A stretch of 64,000 nucleotides of DNA from contig NZ_FMCV01000021.1 of NCBI RefSeq assembly GCF_900091565.1, positions 58,106 to 122,105 of the forward strand. The letters are read 5' to 3'. The stretch's first letter is position 1; every line of letters begins with the position of its first letter. The stretch is from Micromonospora marina. Its GTDB lineage: Bacteria > Actinomycetota > Actinomycetes > Mycobacteriales > Micromonosporaceae. The translations under genes and the position numbers were made by a program. The notes under the pieces were generated by a model. That model worked only from the letters and a program-made list of their open reading frames with translations. It had not been told where the DNA came from and ran no database searches. Of the stretch, positions 26,121 through 35,105 are shown piece by piece.

Positions 26121-28399
26121 CGCCGCCGCGGACCGAGGCGGCGGGCCGCGTGGCCCGGGCGCTGCGGGCCACGCCGGTGCCGGCCGCGCTGATCGTGCTG
26201 GTCGCGCTCTCCGGCGTGGTGCTGGGCCGGGTGTACGCGGATCCGCTGCTGACCCGGCTCATGGCCGGCGCGGCGGCCGGTTCGGTGCTGGTCGGCGTGG
26301 CCGCCCGGCGGCTGCCGTCCTGGCTTGTCGCGCCGCTGTCGGTGGCCGCGCTGACCGGGTGGACGCTGCTGTCGCTGCGGCTGGCCGCCACGCACGCGGC
26401 GCTGCCCGGCGGGCTCGGCGAGGTGACCGCCGACGCGGCCCGCAACGCGATCCCCCGGCTGCTCACCGCGATGATCCCGGTCGAACCGGCCCCGGACACG
26501 GTGCTGGTCCCGGTGGTCGCGGCCTGGCTGGCCGGGCTGACCGCCGCCGAGGTGGCGCTGCGGGCCGGGCGGGTGCTGCTGGGCTACCTGCCGCCGGCGC
26601 TGCTCTACGCCGGCGCGCTCTACGTGGTCGGGCCCAACGCTGATCCGGCGATCGGCCCGACGGTGCTGTTCGCGGCCGTCGCCACGGCCGGCCTGGCGGC
26701 CCCCGGGCGCCGGTCCGGACCGGCGCCCGGCCCGGTCGCCGGTCTCAGCTCCGCGGTACGCGCGGCGGTGCGGCTGCGGCTGGCGTCGGCGAGCGCGGCC
26801 GGGCTCGCCGTGGTGGTGGCGCTGGCGGCGTTGCTCGCCCCGGTGGTGGCCGCCCAGGTCGACGAGCGGCCGGTCGACCCGCGCCGCTACGTGGAGCCGC
26901 CCCGGGTGGAGTCGCTGGACGAGAACCCGCTGATCCGGATCTCCGGGTGGGCGCTGAACCCGGACCAGCGGCTGCTCGACGTGCGCACCGTCGCGGGCGC
27001 GGGCGACGGCGGGCCGCCGCGGATCCGGCTGGCGGTGCTCAGCGACTACGACGGGGTGACCTGGCGGGTCGGCGCCACGTACCGCAACGCGGGGCGGATC
27101 CTGCCCGCCACCGAGCCGGCTCCGGGCGCGGCCACCGACGAGGTGCGCCAGGAGATCACGGTCGGCGACCTGACCGGGCGGCTGCTGCCGGCCGTCCCCA
27201 CGCCGCGCGAGGTGACCGGTGCGCGGGTGGCGTACGACCCGGCGACCGGGACGCTGATCCGGCCGGAAGGGCTCGCGCCGGGGCTGCGGTACGAGGTGTC
27301 CTCGGTCCGGGAGCGCCCGGACGCGAACCTGCTGAGCACGGCGAACGTGCCCGCCGGCGACGAGGTGGCCCGGGTGCTGCGGGTGGCCGACGGCGCGCCG
27401 GAGCCGTTGCGGAGGCTCGCCACCCAGCTCGCCGAGTCGAACGGCGGCCCGTACGCGCGCGCCGACGCGATCGCCATGTTCCTGGCCGAGCACTACCGGG
27501 TGACAGCCGACGCGCCCAGCGGGCACGCGTACCCGAACCTGGCGTTCTTCCTGTTCGGACCGCGTAACGGCGGCGGGCAGCGGGGCACCTCGGAGCAGTT
27601 CGCCGCCGCGTTCGCGGTGCTCGGCCGCCTCGCCGGCCTGCCGACCCGGGTGGTGGTCGGATTCGAGCCCGAGGGCGACGGTCCGGTGCGGGCGGCCGAC
27701 GCGTACGCCTGGCCGGAGGTGCTGTTCGACGGCGTCGGGTGGGTGCCGTTCGACCCGATGCCGCGCCCGGACTCCGAGCCCCGCCCGGTGGATGAGGACT
27801 TCCGGCCGCAGCCGGAGGACCCGCCGCCGTCGGAGGTGCCCGCTCCTGCCGAGGAGCCCAGCGTCACGCCTCCGGCCGCCGCGCCCGCACCGGGCCGGGA
27901 GCGGGACGGCCCGGGTACGCCGGTGCTGGTCGGCGTCGGCGTCGGCGCTTTGGTGCTGCTGCTCGGCGCGGTGCTGGCGACGCTGGTCGTGTTGCGCCGC
28001 CGGTTGACACGCTCCCGTCTGGCAGTGGGCGATCCGGGCGAGCGGGTCGCGGGCGCGTGGCGGGAGCTGACCGACGCGCTGCGGCTGGCCGGGCACCCGG
28101 TCGGGCCGGACCTCGCGGCGGCGGAGGTCGCCGAGCAGGCCCGTCGGACGCTCGCCGAGGCCCGTACGGCGCGGCCCGGAGAGGGCGCGGCGAGCGACGA
28201 CCCGGATGGCGCAGCGGTGGACGAGCTGGCCGCTCTGCTCAACCAGGCGGGCTTCGCGCCGGGCAGCGTCACGCCGGAACAGGCGGAACGGGCCGCACGG
28301 CTGAGTCAGGGTTTCGCCGACGCGCTGCGGACGGCGCGGTCCCGGTGGGGACGGCTGTTGTGGACGGTCCACCCGGGTCCGCTACGGTGGCGACGCTGA
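26117..28399 (+). CDS. DUF3488/transglutaminase-fold (TgpA-like) membrane protein, catalytic triad altered
   Basis: A 760-aa protein with about six N-terminal transmembrane helices (residues about 10-275), an exterior transglutaminase-like domain (about 300-560), a Pro-rich spacer, a further TM helix (about 612-634) and a cytoplasmic C-terminal DUF4129-like tail (TDALRLAGHPVGPDL). In active TgpA-type proteins the core reads GxCxxFA and DAHAW. Here it is GTSEQFAAAFAVLGR with Ser492 in place of Cys and DAYAWPEV with Tyr530 in place of His; Asp546 (FDPMP) is kept. It is therefore probably a non-hydrolytic binding or structural member, or an actinobacterial subclade that always lacks Cys. GTG 26117 overlaps the DUF58 stop. 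Confidence 0.88.
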   Translation: MTPPRTEAAGRVARALRATPVPAALIVLVALSGVVLGRVYADPLLTRLMAGAAAGSVLVGVAARRLPSWLVAPLSVAALTGWTLLSLRLAATHAALPGGLGEVTADAARNAIPRLLTAMIPVEPAPDTVLVPVVAAWLAGLTAAEVALRAGRVLLGYLPPALLYAGALYVVGPNADPAIGPTVLFAAVATAGLAAPGRRSGPAPGPVAGLSSAVRAAVRLRLASASAAGLAVVVALAALLAPVVAAQVDERPVDPRRYVEPPRVESLDENPLIRISGWALNPDQRLLDVRTVAGAGDGGPPRIRLAVLSDYDGVTWRVGATYRNAGRILPATEPAPGAATDEVRQEITVGDLTGRLLPAVPTPREVTGARVAYDPATGTLIRPEGLAPGLRYEVSSVRERPDANLLSTANVPAGDEVARVLRVADGAPEPLRRLATQLAESNGGPYARADAIAMFLAEHYRVTADAPSGHAYPNLAFFLFGPRNGGGQRGTSEQFAAAFAVLGRLAGLPTRVVVGFEPEGDGPVRAADAYAWPEVLFDGVGWVPFDPMPRPDSEPRPVDEDFRPQPEDPPPSEVPAPAEEPSVTPPAAAPAPGRERDGPGTPVLVGVGVGALVLLLGAVLATLVVLRRRLTRSRLAVGDPGERVAGAWRELTDALRLAGHPVGPDLAAAEVAEQARRTLAEARTARPGEGAASDDPDGAAVDELAALLNQAGFAPGSVTPEQAERAARLSQGFADALRTARSRWGRLLWTVHPGPLRWRR

Positions 28400-28524
28400 T
28401 GAACAGCCGTAACCGGATCGCCGGGCCGGTACCTCTACGAGCCGTCCTGAGCAGCTGCTGACCCTCCTGGTCGTCGAACGCCTGCGGGGCACCGGCGGCC
28501 GGCGTCGCGGAAGTAGGGTGAGCG

Positions 28525-29799
28525 GTGATCTGCATCAGGAACCGGCGTTTCGGTCTGCTCTGGAGCAGCACGCTCTTGTCCAACCTGGGCAATTGGCTGA
28601 TGATCGTCGCGGTGCCGGTCTACGTCTACACCATGACCGGGTCGACGCTCAGCAGCGGTGTCGCCTTCGTCGCGCAGACCCTGCCCGCGATCGTCTTCGC
28701 GCCCCTGGCCGGGGTGCTGGCCGACCAGTGGGACCGGCGCGCGGTGATGGTCGGCGCGGACCTGCTGCGCGCGGCTATCGTGCTCGCCCTGATCGTGGTC
28801 GACGATCCGGGCATGCTGTGGCTGCTCTACACGGTGATGTTCTTCGAGAGCGCAATCGGGCATGTCTTCCAGCCCGCGGCCCGGGCGGTGGTGCCCGCCA
28901 TCGTCGGCCGGGGCAGTGACCTGGAGGCGGCGAACGCCTGGAACACGGTGGCGAGCGGCATCGTCCGCCTCGCCGGCGCACCCCTGGGCGGCGCGCTCTA
29001 CGCCCTCGTGGGTTTCGACGCTCTGGTGCTGATCGACTCCGCGACGTACCTGGTCTCGGCCGTACTGATCTTTGGAATGGGCAGGCTGCGGGTGGCCGAT
29101 GACTGGCACCGGCCGGACAGGTCGTCCTGGCTGGCCGCCTTCCGAAGGCAGATCCGGGAGGGACTGGCCTTCCTCTTCGCACATTCCGTCCTCCGCACGA
29201 TGCTCGGCGTCTCCAGCCTCTTCCTGATGGCGAACGCCGCTCTGAACGTGCTTCTCGTGCCGTACGTCATCAGCGTCCTCGGCGGCGACGCCGGCGATGT
29301 CGGCGTGCTCATGGCCGCGCTGGGCGGCGGCTTCCTGGCCAGCGCGTACGTCGGCAACGTGCTGTCCCGTAGCGGTCTCCTCCGGCTTTCGTTCACCGGC
29401 TGCCTGGCGGCGATCACCCTCTGCTTCGCCGGGCTCTTCCTCATCCACCACTTCGCCGCCGCGCTGGTCTTCATCGCCCTCGCCGGCCTGCCCGGTGGCG
29501 CGTTGCTGATGCTGGTCCAGGTCCAGGTCCAACGCCATACCCCGGACCGCCAACTCGGCCGGGTCGGATCCGCCTTCTCCGCCGCCGAGATGGCCGCGAC
29601 CGTCGTGGGTGCCTCGGCGGGCAGCATCGCCGGACAACAGTTGCCCCTCATCACCACGGTCTGGCTCGTGATCGGCGTGCTGGCGGCCAGCACAGCAGTC
29701 GCCGCCCTCCTGCTACCCACCCGGTCCGGACCGCCGGTGGCGGAGCCGACGGCGTCGGCACCTCGGCCGGCGACAGCCAGAACCGGTGGCGACGGCTGA
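28525..29799 (+). CDS. MFS transporter (12-TM, MFS_3/EntS type)
   Basis: A 424-aa membrane protein with 10-12 hydrophobic helices. The early FGLLWSSTLLSNLGNWLMIV and GVLADQWDRRAVMVGADLLR (loop 2-3 motif A) define the EntS/MFS_3 drug-export-like group. Helix-rich repeats (VFIALAGLPGGALLMLVQVQ) continue to the end. Substrate unknown; small exporters of this type move siderophores or macrolides. GTG 28525 is preceded by AGGGTGAG. It is separated from the TGase gene by 125 bases and probably not part of that operon. Confidence 0.9.
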   Translation: MICIRNRRFGLLWSSTLLSNLGNWLMIVAVPVYVYTMTGSTLSSGVAFVAQTLPAIVFAPLAGVLADQWDRRAVMVGADLLRAAIVLALIVVDDPGMLWLLYTVMFFESAIGHVFQPAARAVVPAIVGRGSDLEAANAWNTVASGIVRLAGAPLGGALYALVGFDALVLIDSATYLVSAVLIFGMGRLRVADDWHRPDRSSWLAAFRRQIREGLAFLFAHSVLRTMLGVSSLFLMANAALNVLLVPYVISVLGGDAGDVGVLMAALGGGFLASAYVGNVLSRSGLLRLSFTGCLAAITLCFAGLFLIHHFAAALVFIALAGLPGGALLMLVQVQVQRHTPDRQLGRVGSAFSAAEMAATVVGASAGSIAGQQLPLITTVWLVIGVLAASTAVAALLLPTRSGPPVAEPTASAPRPATARTGGDG

Positions 29800-29809
29800 A
29801 TCGCCGTCG
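29790..29809. terminator. Weak hairpin between convergent MFS and SDR genes
   Basis: CGACGGC (29790-29796) pairs with GCCGTCG (29803-29809) over a 6-base loop across the MFS stop codon. The stem is short, so this is only a possible bidirectional terminator. Confidence 0.3.
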
Positions 29810-29814
29810 ATCCG

Positions 29815-30621
29815 TCACGACTGAGGGAAGCTGGCGCGCAGCTTGCGGACGAGTTTGCGCAGCCCGGCCTGCCAGCCGTCCGGGTCCTCGGCGCGGCGGC
29901 GGGCGTAGTCGGCCACCTCCGGGTGCGGCAGGATCAGGAACCGTTCCTCGGCCAGCCCGGCGACGACCGCGTCGGCGACCTGGTCCGGGGTGAGGATCGT
30001 CCCGGACGCGGCGATCACCCGGGCACCCAGGTGCCCCTCGGCGAGGCCGTCGGCGAGCATCGGGGTGTCCACACCCTGCGGGCACAGCGCGCTGACCCGG
30101 ATGCCGGCGTCCCGGTAGGTGATCGCCAGCCACTCGGCGAAACCCACGGCGGCGTGCTTGGTGGCGGTGTACGGGGCGTCTCCGACCGCCGTGAGCACGC
30201 CCGCCGCCGAGCAGGTGAGCAGCAGGTGGCCCTGGCCCCTGCTGAGCATCCCCGGCAGCACCGCGCGGGCGCTGTGCAGGTGTCCCAGCACGTTCACCCG
30301 CCAGGCCCGGTCCCAGTCCGCGTCGGGCGCGTCGATGCCGCCGCCGGTGGCCACGCCGGCGTTGGCGCAGAACAGGTCGATCCGGCCGTGGCGGCGCTCG
30401 GTCTCCTCGACGAGCGCGCGTACCGCCGCCTCGTCGGTGACGTCGAGCCCGGCGCCGCTCGCGACCGGGCCGATCGCCTCGGCGGCGGCGCGGGCCGCGT
30501 CGGCGGCCAGGTCGGCCAGGACCACCGCGGCGGCGCCCTCGGCGGCGAACCGGCGGCCCAGCGCCGTCCCGATCCCGCCGGCTCCACCGGTGATCACCAC
30601 CACCCGGTCGGTCAGGTTCAT
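29815..30621 (-). CDS. SDR-family oxidoreductase
   Basis: A 268-aa short-chain dehydrogenase: TGGAGGIGTALGRRFAAEGA at residues 11-30, CANAG (NAG motif variant) near 87, catalytic Ser in LLTCSAAGVL, and YTATKHAAVG as YxxxK. The longer C-terminus (ARRRAEDPDGWQAGLRKLVR) is typical of actinobacterial SDRs acting on lipophilic substrates. The start is one base after the stop of the flavin/F420 oxidoreductase gene, so both are read as one operon. Substrate unknown. Confidence 0.9.
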   Translation of the reverse strand: MNLTDRVVVITGGAGGIGTALGRRFAAEGAAAVVLADLAADAARAAAEAIGPVASGAGLDVTDEAAVRALVEETERRHGRIDLFCANAGVATGGGIDAPDADWDRAWRVNVLGHLHSARAVLPGMLSRGQGHLLLTCSAAGVLTAVGDAPYTATKHAAVGFAEWLAITYRDAGIRVSALCPQGVDTPMLADGLAEGHLGARVIAASGTILTPDQVADAVVAGLAEERFLILPHPEVADYARRRAEDPDGWQAGLRKLVRKLRASFPQS

Positions 30622-30622
30622 C

Positions 30623-31615
30623 TCAGGCCACCTCTCCGGGGGCGAGCCGGGGCAGCAGGTCCATCCAGGCCGCCGTGCCGCCCTCGGTGATCTCGGGAGT
30701 GGGCAGCACCGCGAGCACCGGCACGTCGACGCCGTTGTCGGCGTACCGGCGGGCAGCGGCCACGCACTGCTCGGGCGAGCCGTGCGGCACCAGCGCGTCG
30801 ACGACCTCGTCCGGCACGGCCGCGGAGGCGCCCTTCCGGTCCCCGGCCGCCCACGCCTGCCACATCGGGCCGAGCGAGTCCTGGCGGCCCAGCCACCTGT
30901 GGAAGGCGGCGTACGCGGGCACCGTCAGGTAGCCGGTGATCATGCGGCGGCCCAGCGCGCGGGCGTAGGCGGCGTCCTCGGTGGGGCAGACGAAGATGCG
31001 GGCGGCGACCTCGAAGCCGGGCCGGTGCTCGCCCACCTCGGCGAGCGCGGTCGGCACGTCGTCGGCGGCCAGCCAGTTGAGGATCACCCCGTCGGCCTCG
31101 GCGGCGGCCAGGCGCAGCATGCCGGGGCGCAGCGCGGCCAGCAGGACCGGTGGCGGCACGCTGGGCGGGCGCTCCAGCGTGAACCGCCGGACCGTGAACG
31201 TGTCGAACGTCCCGTCGACTGTCTCGCCGCGCAGCGCGGCCCGCAGGAACCGCAGCACGTCCCGGGTTCGCTTGAACGGCTCGTCGAACGGCACCGCGTT
31301 CCAGTCGCGTACCACCACCGGCGACGAGGCGCCGACGCCGAGCGCGAACCGGCCCGGCGCGGCCTCGGCCAGCGCGGCGGCGCTCATCGCGAGCAGTCCC
31401 GGCCCCCTGGTGGACACCGGCGTGATCGCGGTGCCGAGCCGCAGCCGCGGCGACCACGCGGCGGCCAGGGCCAGCGGGGTGAACGCGTCCGTGCCCGCCA
31501 CCTCCGACGACCAGACGTCGGTGAACCCGGCGTCGTCGAGAGCCGCGTAGACCGCGGCGTGGTCGGCGAGCGGGATGCCGCCCAGCGGCACGGTCATGCC
31601 CCATCGGTTCGTCAC
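30623..31615 (-). CDS. LLM-class F420-dependent oxidoreductase
   Basis: A protein of about 330 aa with the luciferase-like barrel: GMTVPLGGIPLADHAAVYAA at the start, FTDVWSSEVAGTDAFTPLAL, LGTAITPVSTRGPGLLAMSA, GRFALGVGASSPVVVRDWNA. The VSTRGPGLLAMSA and GVGASS segments mark F420-type members. GTG 31615 is preferred over ATG 31597 because relatives start with a short TNRWGM-like segment; the choice is not certain. Operon with the SDR that follows after one base, a pairing common in actinobacterial reductive metabolism of lipids or xenobiotics. Confidence 0.88.
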   Translation of the reverse strand: MTNRWGMTVPLGGIPLADHAAVYAALDDAGFTDVWSSEVAGTDAFTPLALAAAWSPRLRLGTAITPVSTRGPGLLAMSAAALAEAAPGRFALGVGASSPVVVRDWNAVPFDEPFKRTRDVLRFLRAALRGETVDGTFDTFTVRRFTLERPPSVPPPVLLAALRPGMLRLAAAEADGVILNWLAADDVPTALAEVGEHRPGFEVAARIFVCPTEDAAYARALGRRMITGYLTVPAYAAFHRWLGRQDSLGPMWQAWAAGDRKGASAAVPDEVVDALVPHGSPEQCVAAARRYADNGVDVPVLAVLPTPEITEGGTAAWMDLLPRLAPGEVA

Positions 31616-31784
31616 CCGTCGATGGTGCCCGTCCGGCACCGCCGGCAGCAAGATCCAGGCGAATATGGGTGATCCGCACCGAGGCGCAGAAAACGCGGCT
31701 GGACGGCGGTGACCGGCGGCGGCAAGACGCTGCTGACGAGGCCGTTCTGACCGGCGACGCCGGTGCCGGACGCCGCACCCGGGC

Positions 31785-31790
31785 TACGAT
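31785..31790 (+). promoter_or_regulatory. -10 element implying a leaderless DUF1028 transcript
   Basis: TACGAT ends six bases before the GTG start at 31797, so transcription should begin at or next to the start codon. No Shine-Dalgarno-like sequence is present, as expected of a leaderless mRNA. Confidence 0.5.
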
Positions 31791-31796
31791 CCGCGC

Positions 31797-32636
31797 GTGA
31801 CCTTCTCGCTCGTCGCCCGCTCCGCCGACGGGCGTCTGTACGGCGTCGCCGTGGCCAGCCGGTTCCTCGCCGCCGGGGCGCTGGTGCCGGCGGCCGAGGC
31901 GCTGGTGGGCGCGGTCGCCACCCAGGCGCACGCCAACCTCGCCTACCGGGCGCAGGCGCTCGCGCTGCTGCGTACCGGCGTCACCGCCACGGACGCGGTG
32001 GCCGGGCTCGTGGCCGCCGATCCCGGCCGCGACGACCGGCAGCTCGCCGTGGTCGGGGCGACCGGCGACGGGGCCACCTGGACCGGGCCGCGCTGCCATC
32101 CGTGGGCCGGCGGGCAGGCCGGCGACGGGTGGGCCGCGCAGGGCAACATCCTGACCGGTCCGCAGGTGATCGACGCGTTGCGCGACGCCTGGCTGACCGG
32201 CGACGAGCTGCCGTTCCCGCAGCGCCTGCTGGCCGCGCTCACCGCCGGTGACCGGGCCGGTGGTGACCGGCGTGGCCGGCAGAGCGCCGCGATGCTGGTG
32301 GTGCAGCGTCACGGCGGCTACGCCGGCACCGGCGACGAGCTGGTGGACCTGCGCGTGGACGACCACGCCGACCCGGTCGCCGAGCTGGGCCGTCTGCTCG
32401 GCATCCATCACATGCTGTTCGGCCGCCCCGACCCGACGACGCTGCGTGACCTCACCGGTCCGCTCGCGGCCGAGGTGGCGGAGCTGCTCGCCACCACCGG
32501 TCACCCGGTCGGCCCGGCCGGTTTGGACGACGCGTTGGCGGCCTGGACCGGCCTGGAGAACCTGGAGGAACGCTTCGTGCCCGGCCGGATCGACCCGATC
32601 GTGCTGGAGCACCTGCGGCACTGCGCGGGGCGCTGA
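31797..32636 (+). CDS. DUF1028 domain-containing protein (Ntn-hydrolase-like)
   Basis: A 279-aa protein with the DUF1028 start TFSLVARSADGRLYGVAVAS, then TQAHANLAYRAQALALLRTG, a QGNILTGPQVIDAL segment, and the acidic LVDLRVDDHADPVAELGRLL. The family has an Ntn-hydrolase-like fold; the expected N-terminal nucleophile is not obvious after the initiator. Function uncharacterised; peptidase-like roles have been suggested in annotations. Start as leaderless GTG 31797. It is convergent with the mycothiol-type gene, only four bases away. Confidence 0.88.
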   Translation: MTFSLVARSADGRLYGVAVASRFLAAGALVPAAEALVGAVATQAHANLAYRAQALALLRTGVTATDAVAGLVAADPGRDDRQLAVVGATGDGATWTGPRCHPWAGGQAGDGWAAQGNILTGPQVIDALRDAWLTGDELPFPQRLLAALTAGDRAGGDRRGRQSAAMLVVQRHGGYAGTGDELVDLRVDDHADPVAELGRLLGIHHMLFGRPDPTTLRDLTGPLAAEVAELLATTGHPVGPAGLDDALAAWTGLENLEERFVPGRIDPIVLEHLRHCAGR

Positions 32637-32640
32637 GCGG

Positions 32641-33312
32641 TCAGCCGCCGAAGGCCAGCCGGCCGATGCCGGCCCGGGTCAGCTCGGCGTGTTCGTCGGC
32701 GGTCAGCGGCAGCCGCCCGGTGGCCTTGCGCAGCACGGTGAGCGCGTCCCAGCCCAGGGCCGGCGGCACCGGCGCGCCCGCGGTGAGCACGCCGGCCACC
32801 GTGTCCGCGGCGGCCGGGGTCAGCCACGGCGGCAGGTCCAGCGCGTCGGCCAGGTCCAGGCCGTGCACCGCGACCTCCACCACCCGCGTACGCAGGAACT
32901 CCGGCAGCGTCATCGCGTCACCGTGCCGGGTGCGTACGACCTGGCCCGGCGGCGCGGCGGCGACCGCCTCGTCGGTGGCGCGCCAGGCCCGGCCGAACTC
33001 CGCCGCCACCGCCGCCGCACCCGGGTGCTCCCGGGCGGCACGGCGTGCGCCCTCGACGCGGTCCCGGTCGACCGGCGGGCTGAACTTGGCCGCGCCGAAG
33101 TAGGCGGGCGCGTCGACCTCGGCCCGGGGCGGGGCGGGTTCGGCGAGCATCCCGGCCAGGCGTCCGGCTCCGGTGCTCACGTGCGCGACCAGGTCCCGAA
33201 CCCGCCAGGGCGGGCACGGGGTGGGCCGGTCCAGCGCCGCGTCGTCCAGGTCGCGCAGCACCCGTTCCAGGCGTCCGCACTCGGCCCGGAACGCCGCCCG
33301 TACGGTCCGCAC
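32641..33312 (-). CDS. Maleylpyruvate isomerase family, mycothiol-dependent enzyme
   Basis: A 223-aa DinB/YfiT-like four-helix bundle protein. It starts RTVRAAFRAECGRLERVLRD, followed by CPPWRVRDLVAHVSTGAGRL with the first metal His, and VVEVAVHGLDLADALDLPPW supplying the later His/Asp ligands. The family uses mycothiol as co-substrate for S-transfer or isomerisation and is specific to actinobacteria. GTG 33312 follows directly after the PAP2 gene by six bases, so the two are probably transcribed together. The substrate cannot be predicted. Confidence 0.88.
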   Translation of the reverse strand: MRTVRAAFRAECGRLERVLRDLDDAALDRPTPCPPWRVRDLVAHVSTGAGRLAGMLAEPAPPRAEVDAPAYFGAAKFSPPVDRDRVEGARRAAREHPGAAAVAAEFGRAWRATDEAVAAAPPGQVVRTRHGDAMTLPEFLRTRVVEVAVHGLDLADALDLPPWLTPAAADTVAGVLTAGAPVPPALGWDALTVLRKATGRLPLTADEHAELTRAGIGRLAFGG

Positions 33313-33318
33313 CGGCGG

Positions 33319-34200
33319 TCAGCCCTTCCAGCGGGGCACCAGCCGGTGCACCACGACCAGCACCAGCGCGGCCACCACGGCGACCATGCCGACGATGCCG
33401 GCCGCGCTGCCCGCGTACCCGACGAACAGCGGGCGGCGGCCGAGCGCCTCGACGGGGATGGTGGAGCGGTCGACCAGCCAGGACAGCGCCGCCGCGGAGA
33501 CCAGCAGGGCCACCACGCCGATGCCGCCGAGCACGGCGCCGGCCACCCGGTGCGCCTCCCCCGGCTCCACCACCGCCTGCTCCCGCTGGAAGAACAGCAG
33601 CACCAGCCCGGCGGCGGCGGCCCAGGCGCCGACCACCAGGTACGCGGCGACCGCGTCACTGGGTCGGTGCCACCCGGCGGAGAGGGTGGCGACACCCGCG
33701 GCGGCGGCGTACCCGGCGCCGAGGAACGCCCCGGCGACCCGCAGCTTGCGCGGCAGCACCAGGATCAGCGCGACCGCGACCGAGGCCGCCACGGCGGTGT
33801 GCCCGCTGGGCAGGCTGTTGCCGGCCGCCGCGCGTTCCGGGTCGATCCCGAAGTCCGGACGGACCAGGTAGTACTTGAGCAGTTGGGTGGTCACGTTGGC
33901 GCCGGCGATCAGCAGCGTCGCGGTGACGGCGAGCGCCTTGCGCCCGCGGATCAGCGCGATGAAGCCGATCACGGCGGTCGCGGCCAGCAGCGACACCACC
34001 GACATGGCGTTGAGGATCGTGTCCACCGGACCGTCGATGCGGTCCTGACCGATCCGGTTGCCGGTGAGCGCCACCGTGTCCAGCCACTGACCCAGTTCGG
34101 TGTGCACGGCGAAGCGCCACACCAGCCCGAACGCGGCTGTCTGGATCAGGGCCAGTACGACCAACCAGACCGCCGTCCAACCCCTCGCCGTCTCCCGCAC
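33319..34200 (-). CDS. PAP2-family membrane phosphatase
   Basis: A 293-aa protein with six or more TM helices and the three phosphatase motifs: KYYLVRPD (motif 1, degenerate KxxxxxxRP), LPSGHTAVAA (motif 2) and GWHRPSDAVAAYLV (motif 3, SRxxxxxHxxxD-like). Two extra hydrophobic C-terminal helices are present (residues about 225-285). Such enzymes dephosphorylate lipid carriers such as undecaprenyl pyrophosphate or phosphatidate at the outer face. Transcribed divergently from the DUF3159 gene, with a 93-base gap. Confidence 0.9.
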   Translation of the reverse strand: MRETARGWTAVWLVVLALIQTAAFGLVWRFAVHTELGQWLDTVALTGNRIGQDRIDGPVDTILNAMSVVSLLAATAVIGFIALIRGRKALAVTATLLIAGANVTTQLLKYYLVRPDFGIDPERAAAGNSLPSGHTAVAASVAVALILVLPRKLRVAGAFLGAGYAAAAGVATLSAGWHRPSDAVAAYLVVGAWAAAAGLVLLFFQREQAVVEPGEAHRVAGAVLGGIGVVALLVSAAALSWLVDRSTIPVEALGRRPLFVGYAGSAAGIVGMVAVVAALVLVVVHRLVPRWKG

Positions 34201-34293
34201 CCGGACAACTTAGCGGTAGGCCCGCTCCGGCGCGCGGCGGAGCGCCATCGGCGGCGGCGTACGGTGAGGCGGGCGATTTCGAGGAGGTGGCGC

Positions 34294-34977
34294 GTGACCG
34301 GCACGACGCAGCGGCAACCGGAGGACGGTCCGCGGCCGGAGTCGCTGGCCGACCTGCTCGGCGGCCGGCGCGGGGCGGTGGACGCGACGCTTCCCCCGCT
34401 GGCGTTCGGCCTCGGCTGGGTGCTCGGTGGGCTGGGCGGCGGCGTGCTCGCGGCGGTGCTGACCGGCACGGCGGTGGCCGGCTGGCGGTGGCGGCGCGGC
34501 GACCGTCCCCGCTCGGTGCTCGTCGGGCTGCTCGCGGTCTGCGTGGCGGCGCTCATCGCGTTGCGCACCGGCCGGGCCGCCGACTTCTTCCTGCTCCAGA
34601 TCGCCGCCAACACGGCGAGCGCGCTGGCCTGGGCGGTGAGCATCCTGGTGCGGTGGCCGCTGCTGGGTGTGGTGGTCGGCACCGCGCTGGGCCAGCGGAC
34701 CCGGTGGCGGCGCGACCCGGCGCTGCTGCGGGCGTACGGGCGGGCCAGCTGGGTGTGGGCCGCCACCTACGTGCTGCGGGTCGCGGTGTTCGTCCCGCTG
34801 TGGCTGTACGGGCAGGTGGTCGCGCTGACGGTGGCGCGGGCGGCGCTGACGTGGCCGGTGATCGCGGCGGCGCTGGCGGGGAGCTGGGTGGTGATCCGGC
34901 GCTCGCTGCCGGCCGGGCATCCGGGGCTGCGGCATCCGGTGGCGGGCACGGAGGGTGTGGCGGCGCGCACAGAATAA
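34294..34977 (+). CDS. DUF3159 integral membrane protein
   Basis: A 227-aa protein starting at GTG 34294, with GAGGAGG six bases upstream. The N-terminus ESLADLLGGRRGAVDATLPP and four to five hydrophobic helices (LAFGLGWVLGGLGGGVLAAV, TGRAADFFLLQIAANTASAL and others) match DUF3159, a family restricted to actinobacteria and often near divisome or DUF3710 genes. The function is unknown. A strong hairpin follows at once. Confidence 0.85.
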   Translation: MTGTTQRQPEDGPRPESLADLLGGRRGAVDATLPPLAFGLGWVLGGLGGGVLAAVLTGTAVAGWRWRRGDRPRSVLVGLLAVCVAALIALRTGRAADFFLLQIAANTASALAWAVSILVRWPLLGVVVGTALGQRTRWRRDPALLRAYGRASWVWAATYVLRVAVFVPLWLYGQVVALTVARAALTWPVIAAALAGSWVVIRRSLPAGHPGLRHPVAGTEGVAARTE

Positions 34978-34978
34978 T

Positions 34979-35010
34979 GGAGAGGCCGCCACGGGGGGAG
35001 CGGCCTCTCC
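34979..35010 (+). terminator. Terminator of the DUF3159 gene
   Basis: GGAGAGGCCGC (34979-34989) pairs perfectly with 35000-35010, with a 10-base loop, directly behind the stop codon at 34977. AT-rich bases follow. This is a convincing factor-independent terminator by actinomycete standards. Confidence 0.75.
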
Positions 35011-35105
35011 GTCAATTACGGTACTCCGTTCAGCGCCCGGATGTGATCCCGTGGACCGCTGAATTTCCGTGCCTTTTCGCGCCATGGGTCGTCGCCGGGC
35101 GGAGT

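Noticed and set aside
25541..28372. Minus-strand frame of 943 codons opposite DUF58 and TGase genes
   Set aside because: Arg/Gln/Pro-rich shadow of coupled, well-supported plus-strand genes.
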